Positions 48,601 through 58,347 of a DNA stretch of 64,000 nucleotides are shown here, piece after piece. The notes under the pieces are model-generated. The model ran no database searches, was not told where the DNA came from, and saw only the letters and a list, made by a program, of their open reading frames with translations. The translations under genes were made by a program, and so were the position numbers. Each line of letters opens with the position of its first letter. Positions within the stretch are counted from its first letter, which is position 1. The DNA is from Carpediemonas membranifera (lineage: Eukaryota > Fornicata): NCBI GenBank assembly GCA_019828565.1, contig JAHDYR010000035.1:165390-229389 (forward strand), in the 5' to 3' direction.

Positions 48601-48972
48601 CGACCAGTTGTCGTCCTTGAGGTCCAGAAGGGTACGGCGTGCTTGGAGTTCCACCAGGAGTCTTGCTTTGAGCGGCTCGTCGTCGAGGGCGTTGACGATC
48701 ACCATCACGCGGCGAAGCCACTTTGCTTCCGCCTTAAGTGGTCTCTTTGTCGGAAGCTCGCCGTATGCATCCATCTCTGCCAGTGTTTGGTCAATATCCG
48801 CTTCATCTTGTTCAGGGAAGAAATCAATTTGAGATTCCTTCGGCGGCTCGGTCTCGGGCGGCGGAGGAGGCGGATTAAGCTTTGCAAGCTGTTGCGAGAT
48901 GGTAGCGATTGAGGCTTCTAGGTTATTGAGCCTCGTTGCCGTCGGATCTGGATGTTCCGAATTTTCTACCAT
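45641..48972 (-). pseudogene. Gag-RT-RH-YR coding region, dimer copy 1, several frame breaks
   Basis: Gag starts at ATG 48972 (MVENSEHPDPTATRL) inside the A repeat: about 175 residues, acidic then Lys-rich. RT follows (SPEVVSWLRDGVP, DLASGYHQLG, LGFGWTAAPYVFQS, catalytic AVYLDDFLVS), then RNase H (SVTSDASTSGWGACLF, FADNSAAISWVN). The YR is last, ending at 45641: catalytic Arg in ITVSRGAEIFGL, HSFR in DISWHSFRKG, and Tyr in MLRYMGNG. Frames change within Gag, after YHQLG, in RNase H and before the YR. The change after YHQLG and the one in RNase H are shared with copy 2; others sit in homopolymers that differ between copies. The domains are clear but the reading frame is not continuous. Confidence 0.85.
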
Positions 48973-49095
48973 TCTGCCCGCATAAACTGCGCGGCTCGCC
49001 TGGTCGGCGCATCACCATGCCGGAGCGAGGCGATCTCATTGCCCTCCGCTCACGGCCCGTTACCCGAGGTAACCTGTCAGCGCGATGTAACGCCA
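48937..49095 (-). repeat. A repeat (159 bp), shared between dimer copies
   Basis: Identical in extent to 45260-45418. It serves as A2 of copy 2 and A1 of copy 1, showing how the dimer is fused. Confidence 0.9.
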
Positions 49096-49140
49096 GCTAG
49101 CTGTCCTAGCCTCTAGACATACTTGCTCTACCCAACGGGG
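49096..49140 (-). repeat. B repeat (B1) of copy 2
   Basis: Same 45-mer as the other B repeats, directly abutting the central A repeat. Confidence 0.9.
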
Positions 49141-49317
49141 ATATCCCACCGGCAACGAGCATAGTGGAATGGCTTGCAGGCACGCTTGCGAGCCCAAACC
49201 GACCGTCTCCTCGAGAGACCGCGTCAAAGAATGTCTGTTGTGGCTTACATCTGCCGTTGTAACGCGTGTCAGCCCCACCCTACCTAGCTCTCCCAGCCAC
49301 TAGCTCCCGTCAGAGAT

Positions 49318-52300
49318 TTAAAGTGGTGGTTGGAGAAGGATGGAGGCCAGGTGTCCCTGGACCCCCGGGTGTGTGCGGACCCCGTTGCCCATATATCTCA
49401 GCATGCTTTTCGTGGAGGCCCACGTCCCCATGGACAGGAGGACTTCGGTACTCGTGTGGGCTACCGCCAACTCCGTGGTGGCGCCCTTGCGGAATGAGTG
49501 CCACGAAATGTCGGTGCCGTACGCCTGGTGGATCCAGTGGCGGAGGGTTGACGCCGGTAGCGGCTTCGATAGTGAAATACCACCGGTTGAGGTGATCGCC
49601 CGCCAGATGAGGTCGTCGTCGCGGCGCGTTGCCGTGGGGACCCATGCCTTCAGGGCCCTTGCTGGGTTAAAGCGGGCCCACGATTGGTTTGGTACCAGCT
49701 TGCGGACGCCTGTGGCAGTCTTAGTTCTCGCGAACAGAAGGAGGGCATTGCCATCAGCGTCGAACTCGACGTCTCTTCGTCTGAGCCCAAAGATCTCTGC
49801 GCCTCTACTCACGGTGATAAAGCAGAGAGCAGAAAAGAGGGCGGCCTGGAAGGCTTGGGGTGACTTCCGACGTCTGTCTATGACCCTGCGGACTCTCGCG
49901 GACGTGACAGGCTTCGCACCCCCGGTCAGGCCTTCTACAGAGGCGACGTTCCGGGCGGCGGCGATTATCTGCTTGGCAGCGATCGGGGGGCGCCAGTCAG
50001 ACACGAGTGGGGCGGCCTCGCAAATCCAGTAGCCTTTCCTGTGTATCGACTGTGGGCCCGACGTGGTACCCTCGGTCAGAAGGAACTCTTTGAGCTGTTG
50101 CGCGTGTGAGTGGCTCGCGTTGCGGGATTGGAGGAATTTGGCGACCCAGCCCGCTGCTGTGCGGCGCGACGATTCGTTTCTGAAATGTGATAGTCGGTCG
50201 TCAGCGAGGAGGGCTTGGAACGGGTCCTCAGGATAAGCGCCACGAAGCGGATCTTGCCCTTGTCTGTCGCTGTCCAGGCTAGCTCGGACTGCAGGAGGTG
50301 TTTCGCCTGGACTCTGAGGTACAACTTGAGGGGTGTCAAACGTTTGATGGCTCGGACCTCGGGCGAGTTGAGGTCCGGGCACAGGACTATCGCCGCTGAT
50401 CTCCAGTGTCGAGGGTTCCCAGTCTGGGTCGAGGCGCGTATTGTCTGGAGGCGACGACACGTCACTCCAAGAAGGGCTATAGGAGGAGCTATATAAATCC
50501 TGACTCCCCTCCAGTCCATCTGGAAGCCGTTGTCGTGGATTGACCAGGCTATTTCTGCAAAGCCTGGTAAGGCCAGAACCTTGTCGGGGCGTGCTGTGAC
50601 GTCGATCTCGACCGGCCCCCACTTGCGCATGATGGTTTCCAAGACTTCTCGGGGTGACGACCAGTCGAGCTTGGCGAACCTGGAGAGCCTGTCCGCCTGG
50701 ACATTCAGGTGTCCGGCAATATGGAAGCAGTGGACGTCGAGGCGCTTGGTTTCTGCCGTGTTGTAGATGTCCTGTAGGATCTGGTGTGCGGCTGGGGGAG
50801 GTTCGGCGATCCCCGTCTGTTTACCCAGCTGATGGCAGCTGAGTTGTCGGCAAAGACTGTGAGAGAGGAGCGTGACTCCTGCTGGGGCACGAGATTGATC
50901 GCCTGAGCGATCGCGAAGAGCTCCTTGACGCCAATGTGTTCCCCCTTGAGATGAGGGGGGAAGGCACCCTGTGATGCCGCTCCCTTCTCCCCCATTGAAC
51001 AGGCATGCTCCCCAGCCGGACGTTGATGCGTCTGAGGTGACAGAAATCTGGAGCGTATCGCGTATTTCCCAGTCCGCTCTTGCTTCGGCGAACCTCTTGG
51101 GTGGGCGATCGCGGAGGAGGACTTGCCACGCCGCCAGCTGCCTGCGGATTTGGCTGGAGAGGTGGACGGTCTCCGTCGTAGGGGTGGCCTGCAGTGGTCT
51201 GAGTGCGAGGCGGGCGAACTGTGTGGTCCCTGCGAAGAATGACAGACGGCCTAGGAGCTTCTGCCAGTCTGAAGCTGTGATGGACCCGACCCGGAGGGCC
51301 TTGGAGATCGTGGCCGTGTAGGCCTCGGCCTTGTCTTTTGAGATTCTTAGGGACTCGCTTGCGGTGTCTATGTGGACACCTAGGTAGTCTACCTGCTGGG
51401 TCGGCGTGAGGACGCACTTGTTGAGGCCCGGTATCGCCCCCAGCGATAGCATGAGGTCGATGATCTGCGGGGTGACCGAAGCTAGGTACGATGGGGAGGC
51501 ATGGGACACTAAGAAGTCGTCGAGATAGACCGCGATGGTCACCCCCGAACCTGTGTGCGATGATCTTTGCAAGCTGTATGGTCGTGCTCTGGAACACGTA
51601 CGGCGCCGCTGTCCATCCGAAGCCGAGTGTGTTGTACCTGAATGCGCGGCCGTCCGGTAGGACCACGCCTAGGAGGGGGAGTCTCGCGAGGCGACGCCAA
51701 GTTGGTGGTATCCCGATGCTAGGTCTATCTTGATCATGTAGTCGTTCTTGTGCAGATTGCGGACCGCCCGTCTGATGCCGAACAGACGAAACACCCTCAG
51801 CTCTGCTGTCAACTCGTTCAGGGCTCGGAGGTCGTGCACGGGGCGGACATCGTCTTTGCCCTTCGACACCGCGAACAGGGGTGCGCTGTGACGCAGTTCG
51901 TCTATCGGGCACGGGGAGAGGACGCCCTTGGCGACTAGCTCTTCGATCTTCGGGAGTAGGCGGGGGTCCACTCGCCTTTGCGGTTCTGGTGGAGGGGGCG
52001 CAGAGGTGAGGTGGATAGGGACGCCATCCCGCAGCCAGCTTACTACCTCGGGGGAGGCACCGAGTCTTGCCCACACCGGCCACTTTTTGTTCATTGACGG
52101 GAACTGAACATCTGTGGCAAGGGCTACTTCTTGTGCTTCTTGTGAAACCCCCTTTGTTCTGGGGCTGGTCCTTTCTCTTACCCCTTGGCTCTGGCTTTGG
52201 CTGCGCAGTAGGAGATGGCACGGGGGGTTTTGGTCTGGGACGTGTTGAACAAGTCGAGAAACAGTTCGCAGGTTGCGTCCGACCAGTTGTCGTCCTTGAG

Positions 52301-52651
52301 GTCCAGAAGGGTACGGCGTGCTTGGAGTTCCACCAGGAGTCTTGCTTTGAGCGGCTCGTCGTCGAGGGCGTTGACGATCACCATCACGCGGCGAAGCCAC
52401 TTTGCTTCCGCCTTAAGTGGTCTCTTTGTCGGAAGCTCGCCGTATGCATCCATCTCTGCCAGTGTTTGGTCAATATCCGCTTCATCTTGTTCAGGGAAGA
52501 AATCAATTTGAGATTCCTTCGGCGGCTCGGTCTCGGGCGGCGGAGGAGGCGGATTAAGCTTTGCAAGCTGTTGCGAGATGGTAGCGATTGAGGCTTCTAG
52601 GTTATTGAGCCTCGTTGCCGTCGGATCTGGATGTTCCGAATTTTCTACCAT
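49318..52651 (-). pseudogene. Gag-RT-RH-YR coding region, dimer copy 2, several frame breaks
   Basis: Same domains as copy 1, with Gag from ATG 52651 and the YR ending at 49318. Relative to copy 1 there are length differences in at least six homopolymers: G6/G5 at about 52222, C4/C3 at about 52181, C5/C6 at about 52147, C5/C4 at about 51545, C5/C4 at about 50993, and C5/C6 at about 50616. Because of them the RT catalytic block (AVYLDDFLVS) sits in an uninterrupted frame with the whole RNase H region (51572-50076) here but not in copy 1, while the Gag tail is intact only in copy 1. This suggests decay or sequencing error at homopolymers. Confidence 0.85.
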
Positions 52652-52774
52652 TCTGCCCGCATAAACTGCGCGGCTCGCCTGGTCGGCGCATCACCATGCC
52701 GGAGCGAGGCGATCTCATTGCCCTCCGCTCACGGCCCGTTACCCGAGGTAACCTGTCAGCGCGATGTAACGCCA
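52616..52774 (-). repeat. A repeat (159 bp), 5' terminal copy (A1)
   Basis: 5' end of the dimer on the minus strand. Similarity to the other A repeats stops at 52774, where sequence changes to AATTAACCAACGGGG. Confidence 0.9.
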
Positions 52775-53057
52775 ATTAACCAACGGGGGGGGGCGCTTAA
52801 TTTACACAATGTTAACGAGGAAGCTAGTGTAAGTTAAACGTGAAGTCCTCTCCGCTTACCGAGGGAGAAGGAGTATACCAGTCGTAACTGGTACCGTGCC
52901 GTCGGATCCGGCGGATCCGAACCTTGCGCCATTCTGTCCGCATAAACTGCGTGACTCGCCTGACCGGCGAAACACCTTTTGCCCGGAGTGAGGCTATCGC
53001 ATCGCCCTCCGCTCCGGGCCCGTTACCCGAGGTAACCTTACTGACGATGTAGCGCCA
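52775..53057 (-). repeat. Diverged A-spacer remnant of a related YR element
   Basis: 52897-53057 is a diverged A repeat (CCGTCGGATCCGGCGGATCC, CATTCTGTCCGCATAAACTG, CGTTACCCGAGGTAACC). The preceding 52794-52896 resembles the 96-bp spacer of the dimer (GCTAGTGTAA..., TATACCAGT...). CCAACGGGG at about 52781 resembles the end of a B repeat. No coding part remains. It ends 29 bp from the 3' end of tRNA-Cys. Confidence 0.8.
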
Positions 53058-53086
53058 ATAAAATTTGGCAAATTGCGAATTAACCT

Positions 53087-53159
53087 AGCGCCCAATGGAA
53101 GTTGAATCCATGACCTATCGGACTGCAGCCGATTGCTCTACCAACTGAGCTATAGACGC
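53087..53159 (-). tRNA. trnC-GCA: tRNA-Cys (anticodon GCA)
   Basis: 73 nt on the minus strand, no intron. Acceptor GCGTCTA pairs with TGGGCGC (two G-T pairs). D-stem is GCTC/GAGC. Anticodon stem ATCGG/CCGAT encloses CTGCAGT (anticodon GCA). T-arm is ATGGA-TTCAACT-TCCAT. The discriminator is T(U), the Cys identity base. Confidence 0.96.
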
Positions 53160-53162
53160 TTG

Positions 53163-53233
53163 CATATCATCGATATGTAAGCTATCACGCCTCGGGCGTG
53201 GCTCACGCCCTGACACTGCTGGGTCAGGGTGTG
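53163..53233. other. Three consecutive hairpins between tRNA-Cys and the DIRS-like element
   Basis: CATATC-ATC-GATATG (53163-53177), CACGCC-TCG-GGCGTG (53186-53200), and an 11-bp stem with an 8-nt loop (53204-53233, one G-T pair). They begin 4 bp from the tRNA 5' end, and the Gag start of the element follows at 53367. They may be its terminal structure. Confidence 0.7.
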
Positions 53234-53366
53234 TCAGAACAGGATTCCGGGGACACGAGAAAGATGGCCAAAATATTTAGAAAATCTCGAAAGATATGAT
53301 TGTGGATACGGTCTTGATCCGTCCCGATCGCGAGCAGATCGTATCCCTCCAGCAGAAACCGTGAGG

Positions 53367-53843
53367 ATGGCCGAAGGCGACACGGATAACGCTGATCCGC
53401 CGCCTGTCACCATGGAGAGCCTTGCTGAGCTCATACAACAGCAGCAGAACGTCATTACGGCACTCCGTTCGGAGGTTTCATCGGTTAAGGACAGTACACG
53501 GGACCCGAGACGCCCGTCTCGGATAGGAGCCGTTGCTAAGGAGTACGACCACCTCCGCGAGACACTTGCCGACATCAGAGGTATCCTCAACAACCCGGAG
53601 ATGACGCGCGTCAACCAGATCGAAGCCGCGATCGAGGCGGTCTTCGAGCGCAGACTCGAGTTCCTACGGCTATATGACAGCCACTCCGACACCGCTGCGC
53701 GCTACTTCATGGCTATTTCGAGAGAAGAACGAGACGCGCAACGCTTCGTAGTGCTGGCCGCCAAGGCGGCCAAGGCCACCCCACCGCCTCCTCGACCCAA
53801 GCGGTTCCAGAGAGGCTTCGGCGGCTTCAGCCGCAACTCTCCC
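53367..53843 (+). CDS. Gag-like ORF1, N-terminal part (interrupted by chromovirus)
   Basis: Starts at ATG 53367 (MAEGDTDNADPPP); upstream in-frame codons lack ATG. About 159 residues precede the insertion point. A predicted coiled coil (MESLAELIQQQQNVITALRS) leads to a helical domain and a Pro/Lys/Arg/Gly-rich tail (RFQRGFGGFSRNSP), suited to RNA binding. Reading on through the inserted LTR adds unrelated codons, so the host protein is truncated. The rest is at 58429-58491. Confidence 0.75.
53840..53843. other. Target-site duplication (TCCC), left
   Basis: Matches 58425-58428 on the other side of the chromovirus. It lies within the gag of the host DIRS-like element. Confidence 0.8.
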
Positions 53844-53904
53844 TGTGCCGGGGCGAAGAGATTGGAACATTTACATAAACTGCGGACGTGGATGCCTTAT
53901 GACA
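53844..53904 (-). repeat. 3' LTR of the chromovirus (61 bp)
   Basis: Identical to 58364-58424. On the minus strand it begins TGTCATAAGG and ends CCCGGCACA. It is far shorter than the few hundred bp usual for Ty3/gypsy LTRs. Confidence 0.92.
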
Positions 53905-54630
53905 TCCTACCCCCCTTAAGCTTGAGCTTGTGGGACTTGAGGTAGTCACGTGCCGCAGTGACGTGGCGGAGCCCGTCAGCGGGTTCCCATGTGGGATCGT
54001 AGTCGCCCTCCCAGCAGACGAGGAGCTGCAGTGTGCCGTTGCGGCGACGGTGCTTCTCGATGCCTTGCACGACGTACGTCTGCTCGTCGGAGGCGGCGAG
54101 GTTCTTCAGGCGGCTGAGCCCCGACTTGGTGTTGAAAGGAAGGACCTGGTCTACGTGAGCCATGAAGGGGGCGCTCTCGAAAAGGTCGACCAGCTGAAGG
54201 GTGTTGTTGTCCTTGATGGCGAGAATCTTGAACGGGCCGGCGAAGCCATGCAGCTTTGGGGTCTTCGTCCGGTTGAGCAGGACGAGGTCGCCTTCCTTGA
54301 AGCTAGTCGGCTGGCGGTCGGCGTTGGCCTTGGCGAGGCGCTTGTCTACAGTCTCGCGCTGCTTCTCGGCCGCCCTAGAGGTCAACTTGGAGAGGTGGGC
54401 TCGAAGTAAAGTGATGTAGGCTGAGGCTGAGGCAAGGGGCGAGTCATTGTCGCTCGGTCGGAGGATTCTAGCGACTGTGGAGCTGGGGTCGAGTTGGTCT
54501 CCATACAGCATGGCGTGGGGTGTGACCCCAGTGGCGCTGCAGGTGGTTGTGTTCAGCAGCAGCTGAACTACCGGAAGGAGGTCGCTCCAACGGGAGAACT
54601 TGTCGAATGGAGGATCAAACAGCGAAGATG
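53897..54630 (-). CDS. Integrase C-terminus with GPY/F module and chromodomain
   Basis: Continues the pol in a second frame from about 54630 (FDKFSRWSDLLPVVQLLLN) through ATG 54511 to the stop at 53897 inside the 3' LTR. It carries the GPY/F module (FKEGDLVLLNRT...GFAGPFKILAI) and a chromodomain at the C-terminus (YVVQGIEKHRRRNG...LLVCWEGDYDPTWEPADGL). In chromoviruses the chromodomain reads histone marks and steers integration. Here the element landed in another retroelement beside a tRNA gene. Confidence 0.88.
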
Positions 54631-57600
54631 CTTCATGACCTCCGCGTTACGACGCTCTACCAGCCCATTCGACTGAGGGTGGTAGGGGAGGGTGAATTGC
54701 TGGGTGATGTCCGCGCTTTCGAGCAGGGCCTTGACGACGTTGCCGGTGAACTCAGGCCCGTTGTCGGACTTGATGAACAGGGGAGTCCCATGACGGGTAA
54801 TCACCTGGCGCCAGAGGGCCTCTGACGCTGCATCAGCTGTGTTCTCGTCCGTCGCGGCCAACTCAGTGTAGCGAGTAAACATATCGACCATAACTGTGAT
54901 GTATCTGGAGCCGACTGCGTCTGCCGGGATTGGACCAATAGTATCCACTGCGACAGTGTGGAACGGTTTGTACACTGCTGTTGTGCGGAGCTCTGCCTCG
55001 GCGAAGTTGCGTAGGCGAGCTTTCTGGCACTCGTCACATGAGGCGATGAACTCCTCGACATCTGTTGTGCAGCCTGTCCAGGTATAGCCGTCTGCTCTCA
55101 GGCGTTCGATGGTAGCCTTGGCGCCGTGGTGTCCTCTGTGGGCGATCTGTATCAGCTCCTTTCGGAGGGGTCTGCACACGGTTGAAGTAGGGATGACGAC
55201 GAGGCCGTCCTTGCGGCGAAGACCGTCGCTGTCTACGGTCAGCTTGGAGACGGTAGAGTCGTCTGTCTGGTGTTTGATGAGTGTGTCATGGTAGCGGGAG
55301 TCAGTCGTGATGGCTGCGACAGTGGGCGAGGTCGAGTGACCGCAGCGGCTCAGCGCGTCTGCGACTGCGTTCTGTAGGCCGGGAACGTGCTCGACATCGA
55401 ACTTGTAGTCTGCTAATGTCAGTCTCCACCGGTTGATCTTGTCGTTCTCGGATGACTTGGCGATCATGTAAATAAGATTACGGTGGTCGGTCCGTAGGAG
55501 GAACCTCTTCAGGCGTAGGAGGGGTGACAGGGTCGGGTGTGTAAGGCAAAAGACAATGGCAAATAGCTCCTGCTCACACGTGGCCCAGCGCGACTGGGTT
55601 GACGTGAATGTGTGAGAGAAGTAGGCGAGGACCTGTGTCTTGTCGTCCTTTGTCTGCCATAGTACGCCGCCTGCTCCGATGTTGCTAGCGTCTGTCTCGA
55701 GCGTCCAGTCGGCGTCGGCGTCCGGATGTGCGATAAAGAGATCGTCAGTGAACAGGGTCTTCAGGCCGTCGAAAGCGGCGTCGTGCTCCGCTGTCCATTC
55801 CCACAGACGGTCCTTTTGCAGAAGATCGTTGAGAGGTCTCATGTACTCGTGTCGTGTATGGGGAACGAATGATGCGAGGTACTGGAACTGTCCGAGGACT
55901 ACGCGAAGCTCGTGGACGTTGGTGGGTGCAGGTAGATCGCGTAGGGCTTGGGTCCTGGCTGGGTCGACGTGTACTCCGGCCTGGTCGACCGTAAAGCCGA
56001 CAATCTTGGCGCTGGTGGTGCCGAAGACTCCCTTCTTGGCGCTGAACTGAACGCCTGCAGCGTCCGCGCGTGTGAGCAGGTCGCGGAGAATGCGTAGGAA
56101 GGAGTCATCGTCACGGGCGTAGATGAATATGTCGTCGATGTAGGGGTTGGCGCCCTTGTACAACAGTGGGGCGAGCATGCCTTCGATCTCCCGCTGGAAG
56201 TGAGAAGGCGCGTTGCAAAGGCCGAACGGCATCCTGAGGAATTCCTCGTAGACGCCCGGGGCGGTGAAGGCCGTCTTAGGCACGTCGTCTGGGTGCATGG
56301 CCACCTGCCAGTAGCCCGACGTCAGGTCTAGCGTCGCAAAGCGTGTGCAGCCCGACGCGAGGTTGCGGAGTTCTCGCATGTTGGGGATCGGGTGCCGGTC
56401 GGGTACTGTCCAAGAGTTGAGGCGGCCGTAGTCGATACAGAGACGGTAGGCGTCGCCCTTTGCGACCAGGACGATGGGGCTTGCGTAAGGCCCCTCAGAG
56501 GGCTGTGTGATCTCGTCCTGGCGCAGGCGCTCGACGTATGGCAACAGCCACTCCAGCTTCTTCGGGTGTAGGTTGCGCGGGCGAAGACGGATCGGAGGGG
56601 CGTTGTCGTAAAGCGGGATGCGCATAGGGGCAAACGAGCACGGCTGTTTGCTTATGACGGGGTCGAATAGGTGATCGAACCGACGGAGGATCGAATGTAG
56701 CTCGTCGGTCTGGGCCTTGGTGGAGAGCTCGTGTATCTCACACGCGTCGGTGTGAAACTCGCTTGAGGAGACGGCCTCGACGGGGGCGTCGAGGTACTTG
56801 TGGAGTGGGAGGCCATCGGTGGCGTCCTCCGGGCGTGAATCCGGAAGAAGTGGGATGTGGAGGCCACTCTCGGAGAGATAACCGAGCGCGCGAAGCACGT
56901 CGCATCCAATGAGCACACGTTCAGTGGCGCGCGTCATGATGTAGAGGATGAGATCGACGATGACGTTTCCAGATGTGCTGGGCAACGTGATCCGCGCTTG
57001 GACGTAGTGAGTGATGAGGATGGGCTCATTGGTAACGGACTGAACAGTAAATGGCTTTTCAAGCTCATGTGTGACGAGTTGGAGCGTCTTAACGGAGGTT
57101 GTGGAGATGATCGTGATTGCGGAGCCGCTATCGATCAATATCACCTGTTCTTGGTCATTCACAGCTCCCTTAACTGAGAATGCAGTTGAAGCGGCAACTT
57201 CTTCGATAAAGGCATCATCACAAGCATTGTGTGCGACTTCGACTTCGTGGACTCCTGGACGAGAGTTGATCAGCTTGGATCTGTCCCGGAGCACCATGTT
57301 CCCAGCGCGTCTCTCGTCGGGGCGAGGCTGTGGCTGCTGGGATGACTGTTGCTGCTGCTTCTGAGCAGCTGGTGCCGGCTGTGGCTGAGCCGGTTTGTTG
57401 GCCGCTTGGGGCTGGCGTTGCGGCTGAGGTGCCGGTCTGGCGTCGCGGGCCGCGGCGGGGTGGCCTTTGGTAGCCTGGGGCTGTCCGGGCGTGCTGCCGC
57501 GGTGCGGGCAATCAGCCTTCCAGTGCATGCCTCCACAGGAGCACGCGTATGGAGGAGGGCGCCGGCGCTCGCGGCGGGATCTGGTGTTGGCGTTCTGGCT

Positions 57601-58347
57601 ATGTTTCGGGCCAGTGCTGGAGCTCGTGATGGAGCTCGTGCTGGAGGATGTGATGGATATGTCTTGAATCACGCTTCCGAGGACTTCACGGGCGTCAATG
57701 GCGTGCAGTATGAGCTCGCGCGTGTGCACAAATAAGCTATCGATGTCCCGGGCGCCAGAGAGGTCCCACTTTTGCTGAATACGGTTGGCAAGTGAGACCG
57801 GGCGAAGGGCGGCGATAAAAGCTTTGGCGATGATCTTATCGAGTCCGCGGGTGGGGCTGGCTTTTCTCGGGGTGTCCTGCTCACTCGGCGTGCTGTCTGG
57901 CTTCTGGGTGATGACCTTGCTGAGGGCGGCCTCGTCTTCATCCACCTCGGCGGGCTCGGGCTCTGGCTTGGCGCCGAGCTCGGCGTTGAGAAGGGCATGG
58001 GCGTGGGAGCGCAGCTCCTCGGTCTCAGCCATGAGACGAGATACGGCCTCGATCGTGGACTTGGTTCGGTCCTGCGTGAGGGCCCGGATTTCTTGGATGG
58101 TTTTCTCAAGGGTTCTCGGGAAAGAAAGAGCGGTGATTTCGGCGAGAAGTTCTGCGTCGTTGAGTGCTTCGACGTCGACGTTGCGGACAAATCGGACATG
58201 ACTGACTTGATCCTCGGTGAGGCACTCGTAAGCCGTTATGACGGTTGTGGTAGGAGCATGCTTCTGCGCGAACGTGAGGGCGCGTTTGAACGCGCGAACG
58301 GACTCTCTAGAGAAGTCCGATAGTGATGGCGGAATCCAATTATTCAT
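54568..58347 (-). CDS. pol: Chromovirus Gag-Pol polyprotein (frame ends early in integrase)
   Basis: 1259 residues from ATG 58347. Gag is about 1-330 with a compact zinc-knuckle-like CSCGGMHWKADC (CX1CX3HX4C rather than CX2CX4HX4C). The aspartic protease has IDSGSAITIIS (about 405). RT shows LDLTSGYWQVAMHPDD, FGLCNAPSHFQREI and catalytic PYIDDIFIYA. RNase H has LETDASNIGAGGVLW. Integrase has an HHCC finger (HRGHHGAK...CDECQKARL) and the DDE core (VDTIGPI, IKSDNGPEF, GLVERRN). The frame then stops after RCLILHSTSS at 54568. The missing part is in another frame downstream, so one frameshift near 54630 breaks the integrase. Confidence 0.92.
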   Translation of the reverse strand: MNNWIPPSLSDFSRESVRAFKRALTFAQKHAPTTTVITAYECLTEDQVSHVRFVRNVDVEALNDAELLAEITALSFPRTLEKTIQEIRALTQDRTKSTIEAVSRLMAETEELRSHAHALLNAELGAKPEPEPAEVDEDEAALSKVITQKPDSTPSEQDTPRKASPTRGLDKIIAKAFIAALRPVSLANRIQQKWDLSGARDIDSLFVHTRELILHAIDAREVLGSVIQDISITSSSTSSITSSSTGPKHSQNANTRSRRERRRPPPYACSCGGMHWKADCPHRGSTPGQPQATKGHPAAARDARPAPQPQRQPQAANKPAQPQPAPAAQKQQQQSSQQPQPRPDERRAGNMVLRDRSKLINSRPGVHEVEVAHNACDDAFIEEVAASTAFSVKGAVNDQEQVILIDSGSAITIISTTSVKTLQLVTHELEKPFTVQSVTNEPILITHYVQARITLPSTSGNVIVDLILYIMTRATERVLIGCDVLRALGYLSESGLHIPLLPDSRPEDATDGLPLHKYLDAPVEAVSSSEFHTDACEIHELSTKAQTDELHSILRRFDHLFDPVISKQPCSFAPMRIPLYDNAPPIRLRPRNLHPKKLEWLLPYVERLRQDEITQPSEGPYASPIVLVAKGDAYRLCIDYGRLNSWTVPDRHPIPNMRELRNLASGCTRFATLDLTSGYWQVAMHPDDVPKTAFTAPGVYEEFLRMPFGLCNAPSHFQREIEGMLAPLLYKGANPYIDDIFIYARDDDSFLRILRDLLTRADAAGVQFSAKKGVFGTTSAKIVGFTVDQAGVHVDPARTQALRDLPAPTNVHELRVVLGQFQYLASFVPHTRHEYMRPLNDLLQKDRLWEWTAEHDAAFDGLKTLFTDDLFIAHPDADADWTLETDASNIGAGGVLWQTKDDKTQVLAYFSHTFTSTQSRWATCEQELFAIVFCLTHPTLSPLLRLKRFLLRTDHRNLIYMIAKSSENDKINRWRLTLADYKFDVEHVPGLQNAVADALSRCGHSTSPTVAAITTDSRYHDTLIKHQTDDSTVSKLTVDSDGLRRKDGLVVIPTSTVCRPLRKELIQIAHRGHHGAKATIERLRADGYTWTGCTTDVEEFIASCDECQKARLRNFAEAELRTTAVYKPFHTVAVDTIGPIPADAVGSRYITVMVDMFTRYTELAATDENTADAASEALWRQVITRHGTPLFIKSDNGPEFTGNVVKALLESADITQQFTLPYHPQSNGLVERRNAEVMKHLRCLILHSTSSPVGATSFR

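Larger units (their letters stand above)
45119..52774 (-). mobile_element. Tandem dimer of a YR retrotransposon with split direct repeats
   Basis: Two head-to-tail copies of a 3.68-kb unit lie on the minus strand (period 3677 and 3679 bp). Reading 5' to 3' on the minus strand: A (52774-52616), ORFs, B (49140-49096), A (49095-48937), ORFs, B (45463-45419), A (45418-45260), a 96-bp spacer, B (45163-45119). This A-ORF-B-A-B order is the split-direct-repeat layout of Ngaro/PAT-type elements. The copies are nearly identical, differing mostly in homopolymer lengths. The dimer fills the gap between the 3' ends of two convergent tRNA genes. Confidence 0.9.
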
